From contig JAGBSL010000014.1 in NCBI GenBank assembly GCA_017631875.1, positions 3,070 to 67,069 of the forward strand: a stretch of 64,000 nucleotides of DNA, written 5' to 3'. Position 1 is the stretch's first letter, and each line of letters opens with the position of its first letter. The notes beneath the pieces are model-generated. The model saw only the letters and a list, made by a program, of their open reading frames with translations. It was not told the origin of the DNA and did not search any database. Positions 25,461-35,477 of this stretch are shown here, one piece after another. This stretch comes from Bacteroidales bacterium. GTDB taxonomy: Bacteria; Bacteroidota; Bacteroidia; Bacteroidales; UBA932. The position numbers and the translations under genes were made by a program.

Positions 25461-25521
25461 AACTGTAAAATTTAAAATTGTTGATATTGTAATTTTGAAT
25501 TATTCTAAATTGTTTCTGATG

Positions 25522-25529
25522 CAAAGGTA
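25522..25529 (-). promoter_or_regulatory. -7 promoter box for reverse rubrerythrin
   Basis: TACCTTTG on the minus strand, about 61 bases before the ATG at 25460. Confidence 0.6.
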
Positions 25530-25621
25530 GATAAAATTTCTAAACCTCCAACACTTTTTGAAAAAAAATGCTAAAAAATCCGTATATTTATCTTGTGCCA
25601 CACTTTGGCATTTAAAATACG

Positions 25622-25629
25622 TAGATTTG
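25622..25629 (+). promoter_or_regulatory. -7 promoter box for the AddB-like gene
   Basis: TAGATTTG, 20 bases before the ATG at 25650, matching TAnnTTTG. Confidence 0.55.
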
Positions 25630-25649
25630 CATACAAATATAGATAGAAT

Positions 25650-28571
25650 ATGGTTCCGTTCCTTAAACAGGTTGCAAGATATTATTATGATTCGGGTAAA
25701 ATCAGCTCTCGCTGCTTCATCTTCCCGAACCGACGCTCCATGGTGTTTTTCAGAAAGCATCTGGCGGAGGCCTTGGCTGCCGACGCCGGCGCTGTTCCGC
25801 TTGTCATGCCGCGGATGCTGACGATAAATGATTTCTTCTATGAAGTCAGCGGTGCTGCACCAGCGGACAAGGTGCGCCTTCTTCTGTATCTATATAAATG
25901 CTACTCTGAACTTAATAAGAAAGCAGAGCCTTTGGACGAATTCGTTTTCTGGGGAGATGTCATCCTCGGAGACTTCAACGATGTGGATAAATACCTGGCG
26001 GACCCCAAGCAGCTTTTTGCCAATGTGGCTGACCTGAAGCAGCTTCAGGACGATTATTCTTACCTTACTGATGTGCAGAGGAAGGCAATAGAAGGCTTTG
26101 TAAGCCATTTCAGTGACCTTTCAGGAAAGTTGACTGTAAATCTGGAGTCAGATAATCCTGCAGTCAAGGAGCGCTTCCTGCAGATATGGAACCTGCTTTA
26201 TCCGCTTTACTGTAAATATAATGAGCTGCTGAAGCAGGAAGGGCTTGCTTATGAAGGTATGGTTTACAGGGGAGTTGCTGAAAGACTGAAGGCAGAAGCG
26301 GCCGAGGATGTATTAAAGACAATTTTTGATGATGAAGAGGTCTTCGTATTTGTCGGCCTCAATACCCTGAACGAGTGTGAAAAGAGACTCCTGCATAAGC
26401 TGAAGGAAATCTCCCGGGCAGAATTCTGCTGGGACTACTCAGGTGATATGATACGCGATCCCCAGAACCGTTCGTCTCTATTCATGAGCGAAAATGTCAA
26501 GGAGTTCCCGCAGGTGACACAGTGGGACGAACAGGCAGTCGGTGTGCCGACTGTCAATGTCGTCAGTGTGTCCTCATCAGTAGGTCAGGCGAAAAGACTT
26601 CCGGATATCCTTGCTTCAGTCAGGGATCATAGTGACTGTGCCATTGTCCTTCCTGACGAGAATCTACTGGTACCGGTGCTCAATTCCATTCCTCCGCAGG
26701 TGGAGGCGGTCAATGTGACCATGGGTCTTCCTATGAGGAGCAGTATCCTGTATTCCCTGATGGATACGGTTTCAGCCATGCAGCTGCATCTTGCGGTCAG
26801 AAGGAACAGCTGGAATTTCTACCATAAGCAGGTGTGGGACCTGTTTTCAAACCCTTTATTCCGTAATGCAGCCGATGAGAAGACACTTGAGATTGTAAGC
26901 GAAGTAAAGACAGCGGCGAAGTACTATATTCCGCAGGATGACCTTAGAGGAACCCCTTTGCTTGATGCTATATTCAGGCCGGTAGTAACGGATCCTAAGT
27001 CTAAGGATAGGAGTCAGATATCAGCTTTTATCAGGTATCAGCAGGAGGTGATTTCTGCAGTTGCGTCTGCAGCTGCGTCGGATCCTCAGTTGATGCTGGA
27101 GGCCGAGTATGCAAAAGAGTACTACAAAGGGATATCCATGTTGCAGGACAGTCTTATGGATACGGAGATTCTTCCTATGACATATGTTAGGCTCCTTGGA
27201 CAGCTTATAGGCATGTCTTCAGTGCCTTTCAAAGGCGAACCTCTTAAGGGTCTGCAGATTATGGGACCGCTGGAGACCAGGGGACTGGACTTCAGCACTG
27301 TTGTGATAATGTCTGCTAACGAGGGTGTATTCCCGCATAGAAGCGTAAGCTCGTCCTTTGTGCCTCCTGAACTGAGGAAGGGTTTCGGCCTTCCGACTTA
27401 TGAGCTTCAGGATGCGATATGGGCCTATTATTTCTATAGGATGATATCCCGCGCAGAGAATGTGTGGATGCTTGTGGATTCTCGTACCGAAGGTCTGAAG
27501 GCGGGTGAGGAGAGCCGCTATATAAAGCAGCTGGAATACCATTTCGGTCTTCCGCTGAATCGTTATACAGTGCAGATGGACAGCATGAAGACTACCCAGC
27601 TTCCTGACATCGTCAAGACAGAGGAGGATATAAAGAAAATCAAGGGGACAGTCCTTTCTGCGACGGCATTGCAGAATTATCTGGCGTGTCCGGCCAAATT
27701 CTATTATGCGGTGATCAAAGGCCTCCAAAGAGAAGAAGAGGTATCCGAGAACCTGGATGCAGGCATGTTCGGTACTATATTCCATGAGGTCATGCGGTCG
27801 TTGTATACCTCGGAAGAAGCGATGTCGCCGGACTTTTTCTTCGACGATAAGGATGCGGTCAAAGCGCTTGCTCCGTTGAAATACATCACGAGGGCGTATA
27901 TACAGAGCTGGCGTGATCGCGAACCTATCATTCGTGCCAAGGTTCGTGCATTGATCGAGCATGAACTTAACGTGGCGGAGGTTACCGGACGAAATCTTGT
28001 GTTTACTGATGTAATTGTCCGATATGTGAAGAAGACGCTTGAGAGTGATCTTCAGATACTTAAAGAAAGTGGCAAGGATTCTTTCGAGATTCTTGGTCGT
28101 GAGCTAAGGGTGAGCGGGTCGTTCCATGGTTTCAGATTCAAGGGATTCATCGACAGGTTTGATGCCTTTGGTTCTGATGAGGTCAGAGTCGTGGATTATA
28201 AGACAGGACGTGTTCTGGATGATGACATATTTATAGAAGACGGTAATGCGGAGGCGATAGCGCAGAAGATATTCACTCCTGACGTAAAGGACAGACCTAA
28301 GATCGCTCTTCAGTTCTATATCTACGACCTACTTGTGCAGGGAAGGGATGATCTGAAGGGGCGTAACTTATACAATTGCGTCTATTCAACGTCCAGACTT
28401 TTCGGTGAATTGCCTGAAGTTGTGCCGGTGAATAAGGTATTCTTTGATTCCGTGTCGGAAAAACTGAAGGCTATGCTGGACGAGATGTGTGATCCAGATG
28501 CCGGGTTCAGGAGGACGGCTGATGAGGGAGTGTGCAGTTATTGTGATTTCAAGACGATTTGCGGCAGATAG
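25650..28571 (+). CDS. addB: AddB-like PD-(D/E)XK nuclease subunit
   Basis: A 973-residue protein forming the nuclease partner of the helicase downstream. The C-terminal nuclease domain shows FKGFIDRFD and VVDYKTGR (the D...E/DxK core). The cysteines in LACPAKFYY and the terminal CSYCDFKTIC fit the AddB/Cas4-type [4Fe-4S] cluster. The N-terminal two thirds resemble an inactivated helicase, as in AddB, with no Walker A motif. It processes double-strand DNA ends for RecA-dependent repair. It ends three bases before the AddA-like start, so the subunits are co-expressed. It is diverged from Bacillus AddB, as is usual in Bacteroidota. Confidence 0.85.
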   Translation: MVPFLKQVARYYYDSGKISSRCFIFPNRRSMVFFRKHLAEALAADAGAVPLVMPRMLTINDFFYEVSGAAPADKVRLLLYLYKCYSELNKKAEPLDEFVFWGDVILGDFNDVDKYLADPKQLFANVADLKQLQDDYSYLTDVQRKAIEGFVSHFSDLSGKLTVNLESDNPAVKERFLQIWNLLYPLYCKYNELLKQEGLAYEGMVYRGVAERLKAEAAEDVLKTIFDDEEVFVFVGLNTLNECEKRLLHKLKEISRAEFCWDYSGDMIRDPQNRSSLFMSENVKEFPQVTQWDEQAVGVPTVNVVSVSSSVGQAKRLPDILASVRDHSDCAIVLPDENLLVPVLNSIPPQVEAVNVTMGLPMRSSILYSLMDTVSAMQLHLAVRRNSWNFYHKQVWDLFSNPLFRNAADEKTLEIVSEVKTAAKYYIPQDDLRGTPLLDAIFRPVVTDPKSKDRSQISAFIRYQQEVISAVASAAASDPQLMLEAEYAKEYYKGISMLQDSLMDTEILPMTYVRLLGQLIGMSSVPFKGEPLKGLQIMGPLETRGLDFSTVVIMSANEGVFPHRSVSSSFVPPELRKGFGLPTYELQDAIWAYYFYRMISRAENVWMLVDSRTEGLKAGEESRYIKQLEYHFGLPLNRYTVQMDSMKTTQLPDIVKTEEDIKKIKGTVLSATALQNYLACPAKFYYAVIKGLQREEEVSENLDAGMFGTIFHEVMRSLYTSEEAMSPDFFFDDKDAVKALAPLKYITRAYIQSWRDREPIIRAKVRALIEHELNVAEVTGRNLVFTDVIVRYVKKTLESDLQILKESGKDSFEILGRELRVSGSFHGFRFKGFIDRFDAFGSDEVRVVDYKTGRVLDDDIFIEDGNAEAIAQKIFTPDVKDRPKIALQFYIYDLLVQGRDDLKGRNLYNCVYSTSRLFGELPEVVPVNKVFFDSVSEKLKAMLDEMCDPDAGFRRTADEGVCSYCDFKTICGR

Positions 28572-28574
28572 ATT

Positions 28575-31500
28575 ATGATTAGAATAATGAAGGCATCAGC
28601 AGGTTCAGGTAAGACCTATAACCTTGCAAAGACATATATAAGTCTTCTTCTTAAGAATGAGGACAGATACGCCTATAGGCATATTTTGGCTGTTACGTTC
28701 ACCAATAAGGCAACGGAAGAAATGAAGAGCCGAATTCTCAAGGAACTGCATATCCTTGCGACCTCTCCGTCCTCTTCGGACTATCACGATGCGTTCGTGC
28801 CGGATGTCCTGCCCGATGATGCGGCGCTTAGCGCCAGGGCTGCAGCTGTGCTGAGAGATATTCTTCATGACTACAGTGCATTTGCAGTCAGCACGATAGA
28901 CAAGTTCTTCCAGCAGACTTTGAAGGCATTCTCGCGTGAAATCGGTCAGTTCGCGTCGTACCAGGTGGAACTTGACAAGGACTCTCTTGTGGCAGAGAGT
29001 GTTGACCGTGTTCTTGATTCGCTTACCCAAGATGATACAGGGCTGCTGTCGTGGCTTACGAATAACGTTCTTGAGCAGATCGAGCAGGGAGGACGTTATA
29101 GTCCCGACGCAAATCTTCTCAGCATGGCTCTCAGGCTTAAGTCGGTTCAGCGTCAGGAGGAACTTGAAAAGGCAGGCATAGATGAGAACATGGCGTATTC
29201 TCAGCAGACTTTGTCGCAGATCAGAGAAACATGCAGAGCTATCATTGCAGATTTCAGGTCTAATGTGCGTCAGGCCGCTTTGGAGGCTGTAGAAATACTT
29301 AAGGAGGCTCAGGTGGATCCAAAGGATAGCTACAGAGGTTTCATGTGCGCCCTTTTGAAATATGCATCGCTGACTGATAATGATTCTGTGTCATATCCGA
29401 CAGCGTCGTTCATGGAAAGAGCTCCGCGTAGTGAAAAATGGTTCGCTGCATCGAAGGCAACGAAGCTTCTCCCTAAATTGTGTCCAGACCTTGAAGTCGC
29501 ATTGAAAGCGTTCTGTGGGCTGTGGGACAAGGAATATCCAGTATATATGACAGCGTGTATCCTTGATGATCAGATCTATGGTCTTGGAGTGGCAAGAGAA
29601 CTTTCGGAAGCCTTCAAAGAGCTTATGAAGGAGAAGAATGTATTGTGTATAGATGATTCGAACACAATACTTAAAGGCATCATTGACGGATCTGATGCCC
29701 CGTTCATATATGAGAAGATCGGTGTCCGCTTTGATCATTTTCTTTTGGATGAGTTTCAGGATACCTCGTCCGTACAGTGGGATAATTTCAGTTCTCTGCT
29801 TCATAACAGTCATGGCCAAGGAAAAGAAAATCTCATAGTAGGAGATGTGAAGCAGAGTATATACAGATGGAGAGGTTCTGACTGGAAGCTGCTTGATAGT
29901 GCTGTGCCGGCGGAATTTCCAGGTTTCAAGGAAGAAATCCTGGATACCAACTACAGGAGTCTGTCCAATATAGTGAAATTCAACAATGCGTACTTCAAGG
30001 AGGCAGCTGCTATTCTTGATAAGATGAATGCTACGGAAGAGTATATGTCCGGGATATATGCGGATGTTGAACAGAAAGTAGCCAAGAAGGATAAGGCTCC
30101 AGGAAGTGTCAGCGTGACATTCTGTCCTAAGGCGGAAGAATTGCAGAAGGTTCTGGATGCTGTAATGGAGGCAAGGGCGGCAGGCGCGCGTCTGTCGGAG
30201 ATTGCGGTACTTGTGCGCAGTAATATGACAGGCCAGAACGTAGCTTCGTTTCTCATAGAAAACGGCATAACGGTGATAACTGATGACTCCCTGAAAGTCA
30301 AGCGTTCTGTGGCGGTACGTCGTCTTGTATCACTCATGTCTCTGGTAGAGAATCCGGAGGATACGGTTAATGGATACCTTGCCGAGTCGCTTGAGGTCGC
30401 GGTTCCTAAGGCATATACTTCGCTGGTAGATATGGCAGAGGCCCTTATCAGGGAACTTCAGAAAGTCGATGATGATGGTGTCATCAATGGTGAGATCCTG
30501 CATCTTCAGTCTTTCATGGATCACCTCCATGAATATGTCGCAAGCAGCGGCAACAGCCTTCGTGGCTTCCTGAAGCATTGGGAGGAGATTGATCCGTCCA
30601 TAAGTTCTCCGTCCTCGGGAGAGAGTGTCAGGGTCATGACCATTCATAAGTCCAAGGGACTGGACTTTCCGTATGTCATAATACCGTTCGCCGAGAATAT
30701 AGGCCTTTTCAAGCCAGACAGCAGATGGTGTGCCCCTGATTTGCGTGATACTCCTCTGGAAGGAGTCGCGGAGGGAGTTTATGATGTGACCCTTTCCAGA
30801 GCGTCCGAGTCAACTCTCTTTGCAGAGCACTACAGGACAGAGAATCAGTTACAACAGGTGGATAATATCAATACGATATACGTTGCCATGACACGTGCCG
30901 CATTAGGCATGCATATCATTGCTGCAACGCCTTCAACTGGTTGTATGACGAATCTGAAGGATCATCTCAATGAGGGCTGGGAGCCGGCGTTCACGGATTT
31001 CTCGCAGATACTATACTGGTTTCTGATCGCTCCCGGAAAGATGGAAGGTGTCCGTAAGAGTGAGGGCGAGGGCTTTGTCAGGTTTGATGTCGGTGAACTG
31101 GTTGATTTTGCTGCTATGAGGAAGTCTGAAACAACCGGCGGTCATGAGTTTCCGGCAGGCGATGACAAGTATCCTTCGTATTCATTGAATCCGGGACTGC
31201 GCCTAAAGCTCTCTGCTGATGCGCTTGACTTCTTTGCAGAAGATGGAACGGCTGGTATTGAGGCCTCCAGCAGGATCAAAGGAGTTGTGCTTCATGACAT
31301 CTTGGCCGGTGTCAAGGTGCCTTCGGATTTGGATGGGGCAGTCGATGCCGCTTGCGCGTCAGGAAACCTTTCATACGACCAGGCTGCCTCTGTTAAAGAA
31401 CTCTTGAGGAGCAGGATTGCGGAGGTGGAAGGTATGGGCTGGTTCCCTGATGATTCATCCAAAGTGCTGGTGGAGACGGATATAGTTGATGTGGACGGCC

Positions 31501-31691
31501 AGGTATACAGACCGGATAGGGTCGTTATTGATAAGGGCAAGGTCCTGGTGATAGATTATAAGTCTGGTCAGCATCATAATAAATATGAGCGCCAGATGAA
31601 GATATATTCGGAAATTTTCCGCCGTATGGGATATGCCGATGTCACTGCGGTTTTATGGTATTTGCAAACCGGTGAATACAAGGTAATCTAA
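28575..31691 (+). CDS. addA: AddA-like UvrD/Rep helicase-nuclease
   Basis: A 1038-residue superfamily 1A helicase with a C-terminal nuclease. Walker A is ASAGSGKT at residues 7-14; Walker B-type LLDEFQDTS, VGDVKQSIYRWRG and VMTIHKSKGLDFP are the standard UvrD motifs. The C-terminal RPDRVV...VIDYKSG supplies the PD-(D/E)XK site. With the AddB-like subunit it unwinds and degrades DNA ends. ATG 28575 was chosen because it sits next to the upstream stop; ATG 28587 is an alternative. No terminator is visible before the DUF4290 promoter. Confidence 0.9.
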   Translation: MIRIMKASAGSGKTYNLAKTYISLLLKNEDRYAYRHILAVTFTNKATEEMKSRILKELHILATSPSSSDYHDAFVPDVLPDDAALSARAAAVLRDILHDYSAFAVSTIDKFFQQTLKAFSREIGQFASYQVELDKDSLVAESVDRVLDSLTQDDTGLLSWLTNNVLEQIEQGGRYSPDANLLSMALRLKSVQRQEELEKAGIDENMAYSQQTLSQIRETCRAIIADFRSNVRQAALEAVEILKEAQVDPKDSYRGFMCALLKYASLTDNDSVSYPTASFMERAPRSEKWFAASKATKLLPKLCPDLEVALKAFCGLWDKEYPVYMTACILDDQIYGLGVARELSEAFKELMKEKNVLCIDDSNTILKGIIDGSDAPFIYEKIGVRFDHFLLDEFQDTSSVQWDNFSSLLHNSHGQGKENLIVGDVKQSIYRWRGSDWKLLDSAVPAEFPGFKEEILDTNYRSLSNIVKFNNAYFKEAAAILDKMNATEEYMSGIYADVEQKVAKKDKAPGSVSVTFCPKAEELQKVLDAVMEARAAGARLSEIAVLVRSNMTGQNVASFLIENGITVITDDSLKVKRSVAVRRLVSLMSLVENPEDTVNGYLAESLEVAVPKAYTSLVDMAEALIRELQKVDDDGVINGEILHLQSFMDHLHEYVASSGNSLRGFLKHWEEIDPSISSPSSGESVRVMTIHKSKGLDFPYVIIPFAENIGLFKPDSRWCAPDLRDTPLEGVAEGVYDVTLSRASESTLFAEHYRTENQLQQVDNINTIYVAMTRAALGMHIIAATPSTGCMTNLKDHLNEGWEPAFTDFSQILYWFLIAPGKMEGVRKSEGEGFVRFDVGELVDFAAMRKSETTGGHEFPAGDDKYPSYSLNPGLRLKLSADALDFFAEDGTAGIEASSRIKGVVLHDILAGVKVPSDLDGAVDAACASGNLSYDQAASVKELLRSRIAEVEGMGWFPDDSSKVLVETDIVDVDGQVYRPDRVVIDKGKVLVIDYKSGQHHNKYERQMKIYSEIFRRMGYADVTAVLWYLQTGEYKVI

Positions 31692-31702
31692 ATTTAAATT
31701 TG

Positions 31703-31710
31703 TATCTTTG
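31703..31710 (+). promoter_or_regulatory. -7 promoter box for DUF4290-ftsK-lolA
   Basis: TATCTTTG; a second match (TAAATTTG) ends directly before it at 31702. Start codon is 65 bases downstream. Confidence 0.6.
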
Positions 31711-31741
31711 CAAGACCAAAAAGCTCGAAGAATTTTTGGGA

Positions 31742-31760
31742 TCGGCCCGAGTAGGGCCGA
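31742..31760 (+). promoter_or_regulatory. stable hairpin in the 5' leader of the ftsK operon
   Basis: A 7-base perfect GC-rich stem (31742-31748 with 31754-31760, five-base loop) lies between the promoter box and the ATG at 31775. It has no T tract, so it is more likely a leader stability or translation element than a terminator. Confidence 0.45.
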
Positions 31761-31774
31761 AAATATTATAATAT

Positions 31775-32437
31775 ATGGAAACAAAAGAAATAGATACATG
31801 TAAGCTCCTGTATAATACAGAGCGTGTGAAGCTTTATATACCTGAGTATGGACGTAATGTGCAGAAGATGGTAGACTACCTTAAGACAATCGAGGACCGT
31901 CAGAAACGTAACGAGCAGGCGCGTGCCATTGTCAAGGTGATGGAGATCATCAATCCGGCTGTCCACCTTCAGGATAACTACGAGCAGAAGCTTTGGGATC
32001 ATCTTCATATCATATCCGGATTTGATCTTGATGTGGATTCGCCGTATCCGGCACCAGCCCCCGAGAGTCTTCATGAGAAACCGAAGATGGTTCCGATGGC
32101 CGGCAAGCCTATAAAGGCTACTCATTACGGTAGAAACATAGAGAACTTCATAGAGCTGATCGCAGGGATGGAGGATGGAGAGCAGAAGACCTCGATGATC
32201 CGAACTCTTGCTACATATATGAGACAGCAATACCTGATATGGAATAAGGATACGGTATCCGATGCGACCATATTCCAGGATATAGAGAGACTCTCGGATT
32301 ATAGGATAAAGGTTCCGGAAGGATTGCAGCTGTCAAGAATAGATGCTGGATCATCATATGTACGTCCTGGTGCGCAGCAGCAGAAACAGGGAAAGTGGCA
32401 GAAGGGAAATCAGAAATCAAGGAAGCACAACAAGTAA
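31775..32437 (+). CDS. DUF4290 family protein
   Basis: A 220-residue cytoplasmic protein of the Bacteroidota-specific DUF4290 family. Recognisable blocks are YNTERVKLYIPEYGRNVQKMV at the start, EQKLWDHLHIISGFDLDVD, and HYGRNIENFI. The C-terminal tail is basic and Gln/Lys-rich. Its conserved place is upstream of cell-division or wall genes; here ftsK starts one base after its stop. No biochemical function is known. It is transcribed from a double -7 box with a leader hairpin. Confidence 0.88.
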   Translation: METKEIDTCKLLYNTERVKLYIPEYGRNVQKMVDYLKTIEDRQKRNEQARAIVKVMEIINPAVHLQDNYEQKLWDHLHIISGFDLDVDSPYPAPAPESLHEKPKMVPMAGKPIKATHYGRNIENFIELIAGMEDGEQKTSMIRTLATYMRQQYLIWNKDTVSDATIFQDIERLSDYRIKVPEGLQLSRIDAGSSYVRPGAQQQKQGKWQKGNQKSRKHNK

Positions 32438-32438
32438 T

Positions 32439-34925
32439 ATGGCCCAGAATAAGAAGACAAAGAAAAAGAGTGGCAAGAAAGTGAATCTCTTCACTTTCTT
32501 CAAGAATATGGATCCGGAACTCAAGTCCATATTGATCAAGTGTTCCGGTGGATTGGTGATGATGATGGCATTGTTCACATTTGTATCAATGCTGTCATAT
32601 CTTTTCACATGGTCCATTGACAAGGATCTGCTCATGAATGCCGAGAGGATGAGTAAAGGAGTCGATGTCAGCAATATCGGTGGCAAGCTTGGATATCTGT
32701 GGAGCCATTTCCTTATTTCGGATATGCTTGGTCTTGCCAGTTTTGTATTTGTGTTCCTTATGGGTGCGCTGGCCTACAGACTATTTTTCTGGCAGAGACA
32801 TATCGGTTTGATGAGACTGACATTCCTGTCTGTCAGCGGAGCTTTTGTACTCTCGATGGCACTTTCGCTGTTTGGTTCCGTCAGGCTTTTTGATGGTGGC
32901 CTTGGTGGTGATGCCGGACGTTCGGTTACCGATTCGTTGGCCAATCTCGTGGGTCCGGTGCTTCCATGGCTGATCGTGGTCGCACTGGCCGTTGTATGGA
33001 TGCTTTTTGCCAGCGGCAGATTTGCTCGATGGTTTGCGCTGACTGGAGAGGGCGGTCAGGCTCCGGCACCGATAGCAGATGATTCCGTTACTCCTGTTGA
33101 TGAAGAAGATGATGACGACGAATTTGATTCAGAGGACAATCAGGAAGACGATCAGGACGAAGTAGAAGAAGTTGAGGATAATGATGAAGACGAAATTCCT
33201 GAGGAAGATGATATAATTGACGAGGAACTCCAGGAGGAGATTGAATCCGACCCTGTATCACCAGTTGACCCAGTGTCACCAGCAGACCCTGACAATCCGG
33301 AGGAGGAAATGGAAGTGATAAGAGGGGAAGTTGTGGTGCCGGTAGTCGAGGATCTTCCAAGAATCGATAATCGTGAGGAGTTGAGTAAATATGAATTCCC
33401 TTCTCTTGACCTTCTCCAGGATTATACCGGACAGCAGCATGTTGTAAGTCAGGCGGAGCTTGACAAGAACAATCTGGTCATTCGTACGACGCTGAAGAAT
33501 TATAAGATTGAAGTGGAAAAGGTAACTGCGGTTGTCGGACCTACAGTAACATTGTATAAAATTGTGCTGGCTCCAGGAATGAAGGTGGCTTCTATAGAAA
33601 GTGTCCATAGGGAAATAGCTATGGCTCTTGAGGTGAGCGGAGTGCGAGTTGTGACGCTTCCTGGCTGTGTCGGAATCGAAGTACCGAACAGTACTCCTTC
33701 GATTGTTCCGTTGAAGTCGATGCTCAACGATGATTCATTCAGAAACAGCAAGGCAGAGCTTCCGATAGCCATCGGATATTCTACACTTGCGCAGAAGGTC
33801 AAGGTGTTCGACCTTGCAGATGCTCCGCACCTTCTTGTTGCAGGTGCTACAAAGCAGGGTAAGTCTGTCGGACTTAATGTGATCATATCGTCGCTTCTGT
33901 ATTCTAAGCATCCTTCAGAGCTTAAGTTCGTCTTTATTGACCCTAAAACGGTTGAGTTTACTCCGTATAATCCTCTTTTGAAGCATTATCTCGCTGTACT
34001 TCCAACTGCAGCTGATGAGGAAGAAGAGAAGAGAAAGGCGATCGTCAAGAAGGCCAAGGATGCAGAGCAGGTGCTCAGCTCGCTCTGTATCGAGATGGAC
34101 GAAAGATATGAGCTTCTTGCTAAGGGTGGTGTAAATGACTTCAAGCTTTACAATGAAAAATATAAGGACCGCCATCTCCTTCCAACTGAAGGACACAGAT
34201 ATCTTCCATACCTGGTGGTGGTAGTGGATGAGTATGCCGATCTCATTATGGCGGGTGGCTCGTCTCCTGAGGATAAGAAGTCAGCCAAGAACATAGAGGC
34301 AGCGATCATTCGTCTGGCTCAGAAGGGTAGGGCGGCTGGTATCCATGTGATCATAGCTACCCAGCGTCCTTCAGTGAACGTGATTACAGGTCTTATCAAG
34401 GCGAACTTCCCTACACGAATTGCCTTCCGAGTGCTGTCAGGTGTGGATTCGAGAACTATCCTTGACTCTGTTGGTGCGGAGAACCTTATCGGTAAGGGAG
34501 ATATGCTATACTATGCAGGAGTTAAGATGGAGCGTATCCAGTGCGCGTACATCAGCATGGAAGAGATCAATAAGGTAACCAAGTTCATCGGAAACCAGAC
34601 AAAGTTCGGTCAGTGCTACAATACTCCGTTCTACCTTCCAATGCCGGAGTCTACTGATGGAAGTCCTGCAGGCGGAAGCCTTGACATCCAGACTCTTGAT
34701 TCGGAGTTTGAAGAGGCGGCGCGTACAGTTGTAATGTCTCAGAAGGGATCGACATCGGATCTTCAGAGAAAACTCGGCATGGGTTATGCAAGAGCTGGAA
34801 GGGTTATGGATCAGCTTGAGCAGGCTGGCATCGTAGGACCACAGGAGGGCTCTAAGCCTCGTCAGGTCCTCGTGTCTACGCTTGACGAGCTTGATGAGAT
34901 CATAGCTCCTTACCTGAACAGATAG
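32439..34925 (+). CDS. ftsK: FtsK/SpoIIIE DNA translocase
   Basis: A protein of about 828 residues that pumps chromosome ends through the septum and activates dimer resolution. The N-terminus is basic, followed by four membrane segments (to about residue 210). A very acidic linker (about 215-300, runs of Asp and Glu) leads to the motor domain with Walker A GATKQGKS and Walker B VVVVDEYADL. The C-terminal winged-helix gamma domain for KOPS reading is present (TSDLQRKLGMGYARAGRVMDQL-like). The start ATG at 32439 (MAQNKKTKKK) was preferred over upstream in-frame codons inside the DUF4290 gene. lolA follows after one base. Confidence 0.95.
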   Translation: MAQNKKTKKKSGKKVNLFTFFKNMDPELKSILIKCSGGLVMMMALFTFVSMLSYLFTWSIDKDLLMNAERMSKGVDVSNIGGKLGYLWSHFLISDMLGLASFVFVFLMGALAYRLFFWQRHIGLMRLTFLSVSGAFVLSMALSLFGSVRLFDGGLGGDAGRSVTDSLANLVGPVLPWLIVVALAVVWMLFASGRFARWFALTGEGGQAPAPIADDSVTPVDEEDDDDEFDSEDNQEDDQDEVEEVEDNDEDEIPEEDDIIDEELQEEIESDPVSPVDPVSPADPDNPEEEMEVIRGEVVVPVVEDLPRIDNREELSKYEFPSLDLLQDYTGQQHVVSQAELDKNNLVIRTTLKNYKIEVEKVTAVVGPTVTLYKIVLAPGMKVASIESVHREIAMALEVSGVRVVTLPGCVGIEVPNSTPSIVPLKSMLNDDSFRNSKAELPIAIGYSTLAQKVKVFDLADAPHLLVAGATKQGKSVGLNVIISSLLYSKHPSELKFVFIDPKTVEFTPYNPLLKHYLAVLPTAADEEEEKRKAIVKKAKDAEQVLSSLCIEMDERYELLAKGGVNDFKLYNEKYKDRHLLPTEGHRYLPYLVVVVDEYADLIMAGGSSPEDKKSAKNIEAAIIRLAQKGRAAGIHVIIATQRPSVNVITGLIKANFPTRIAFRVLSGVDSRTILDSVGAENLIGKGDMLYYAGVKMERIQCAYISMEEINKVTKFIGNQTKFGQCYNTPFYLPMPESTDGSPAGGSLDIQTLDSEFEEAARTVVMSQKGSTSDLQRKLGMGYARAGRVMDQLEQAGIVGPQEGSKPRQVLVSTLDELDEIIAPYLNR

Positions 34926-34926
34926 G

Positions 34927-35433
34927 ATGAGAAGAATATTTACACTCATGGCTGCGATGCTTCTTATGGCATCGGCAGCGGCACAGCAGACGCAGCATGC
35001 GGCCTTGGAAAGGCTGCGTGCTGCGATTTCTGATTCGTGCCTTACCCTCAAGTGTACATATAGCATGTATGTTTCCCAGACCCGTGTGCAAGGTGAGGCA
35101 GAGGTTATGCTTCAGGGAAACGCTTATACCATGCGTGGAAACGGCATTGAAGTCTATTGCGACGGAACAAAGGTCTGGACTCTTGATCAGTCTTTGAAGG
35201 AAGCATATGTCGAGCAGGTAGAAAATGCGGGAGTGAATGCTCTTCTTGATCCGTCATCTGCCGATATCGTTTTTGATGCAGTCGGAAATCCAGTTTCTGC
35301 TTCCTTTATCATGCAGGATGGCCTGAAGGTAGATATCAAGATCATATCTGCTACAAAGTCAAAAATAAAACCTGAGGACGCTTTCCGTCCCCAGGTCGAT
35401 TTCGGTTCTGATTGGATTGTTACCGAATTGTAG
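34927..35433 (+). CDS. lolA: LolA-like outer-membrane lipoprotein carrier
   Basis: A 168-residue periplasmic protein with a signal peptide (cleavage near residues 19-20, ASAAAQQ). The beta-rich body has the order TLKCTYSMYV, VMLQGNAYTMRGNGIEVYCDGTKVWTLD, as in LolA-family carriers that shuttle lipoproteins to the outer membrane. Its position right after ftsK is typical in Bacteroidota. The stop lies in a 16-base direct repeat that also builds the terminator. Confidence 0.85.
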   Translation: MRRIFTLMAAMLLMASAAAQQTQHAALERLRAAISDSCLTLKCTYSMYVSQTRVQGEAEVMLQGNAYTMRGNGIEVYCDGTKVWTLDQSLKEAYVEQVENAGVNALLDPSSADIVFDAVGNPVSASFIMQDGLKVDIKIISATKSKIKPEDAFRPQVDFGSDWIVTEL

Positions 35434-35475
35434 TTTTTCTGAATTGTAGTTTTTCTGACAGAAAAACTACAATTC
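35425..35475. terminator. bidirectional terminator built on a 16-base duplication
   Basis: The 16-base unit at 35425-35440 (the end of lolA) is repeated at 35441-35456, and the second copy pairs perfectly with 35460-35475 through a three-base loop. T and A runs on the two arms allow termination from both convergent genes. Either first or second copy could pair with the right arm. Confidence 0.8.
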
Positions 35476-35477
35476 AT

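Noticed and set aside
27219..27962. Antisense frame (247 codons) within the AddB-like gene
   Set aside because: The sense strand encodes the nuclease partner with clear motifs; the reverse frame has none.
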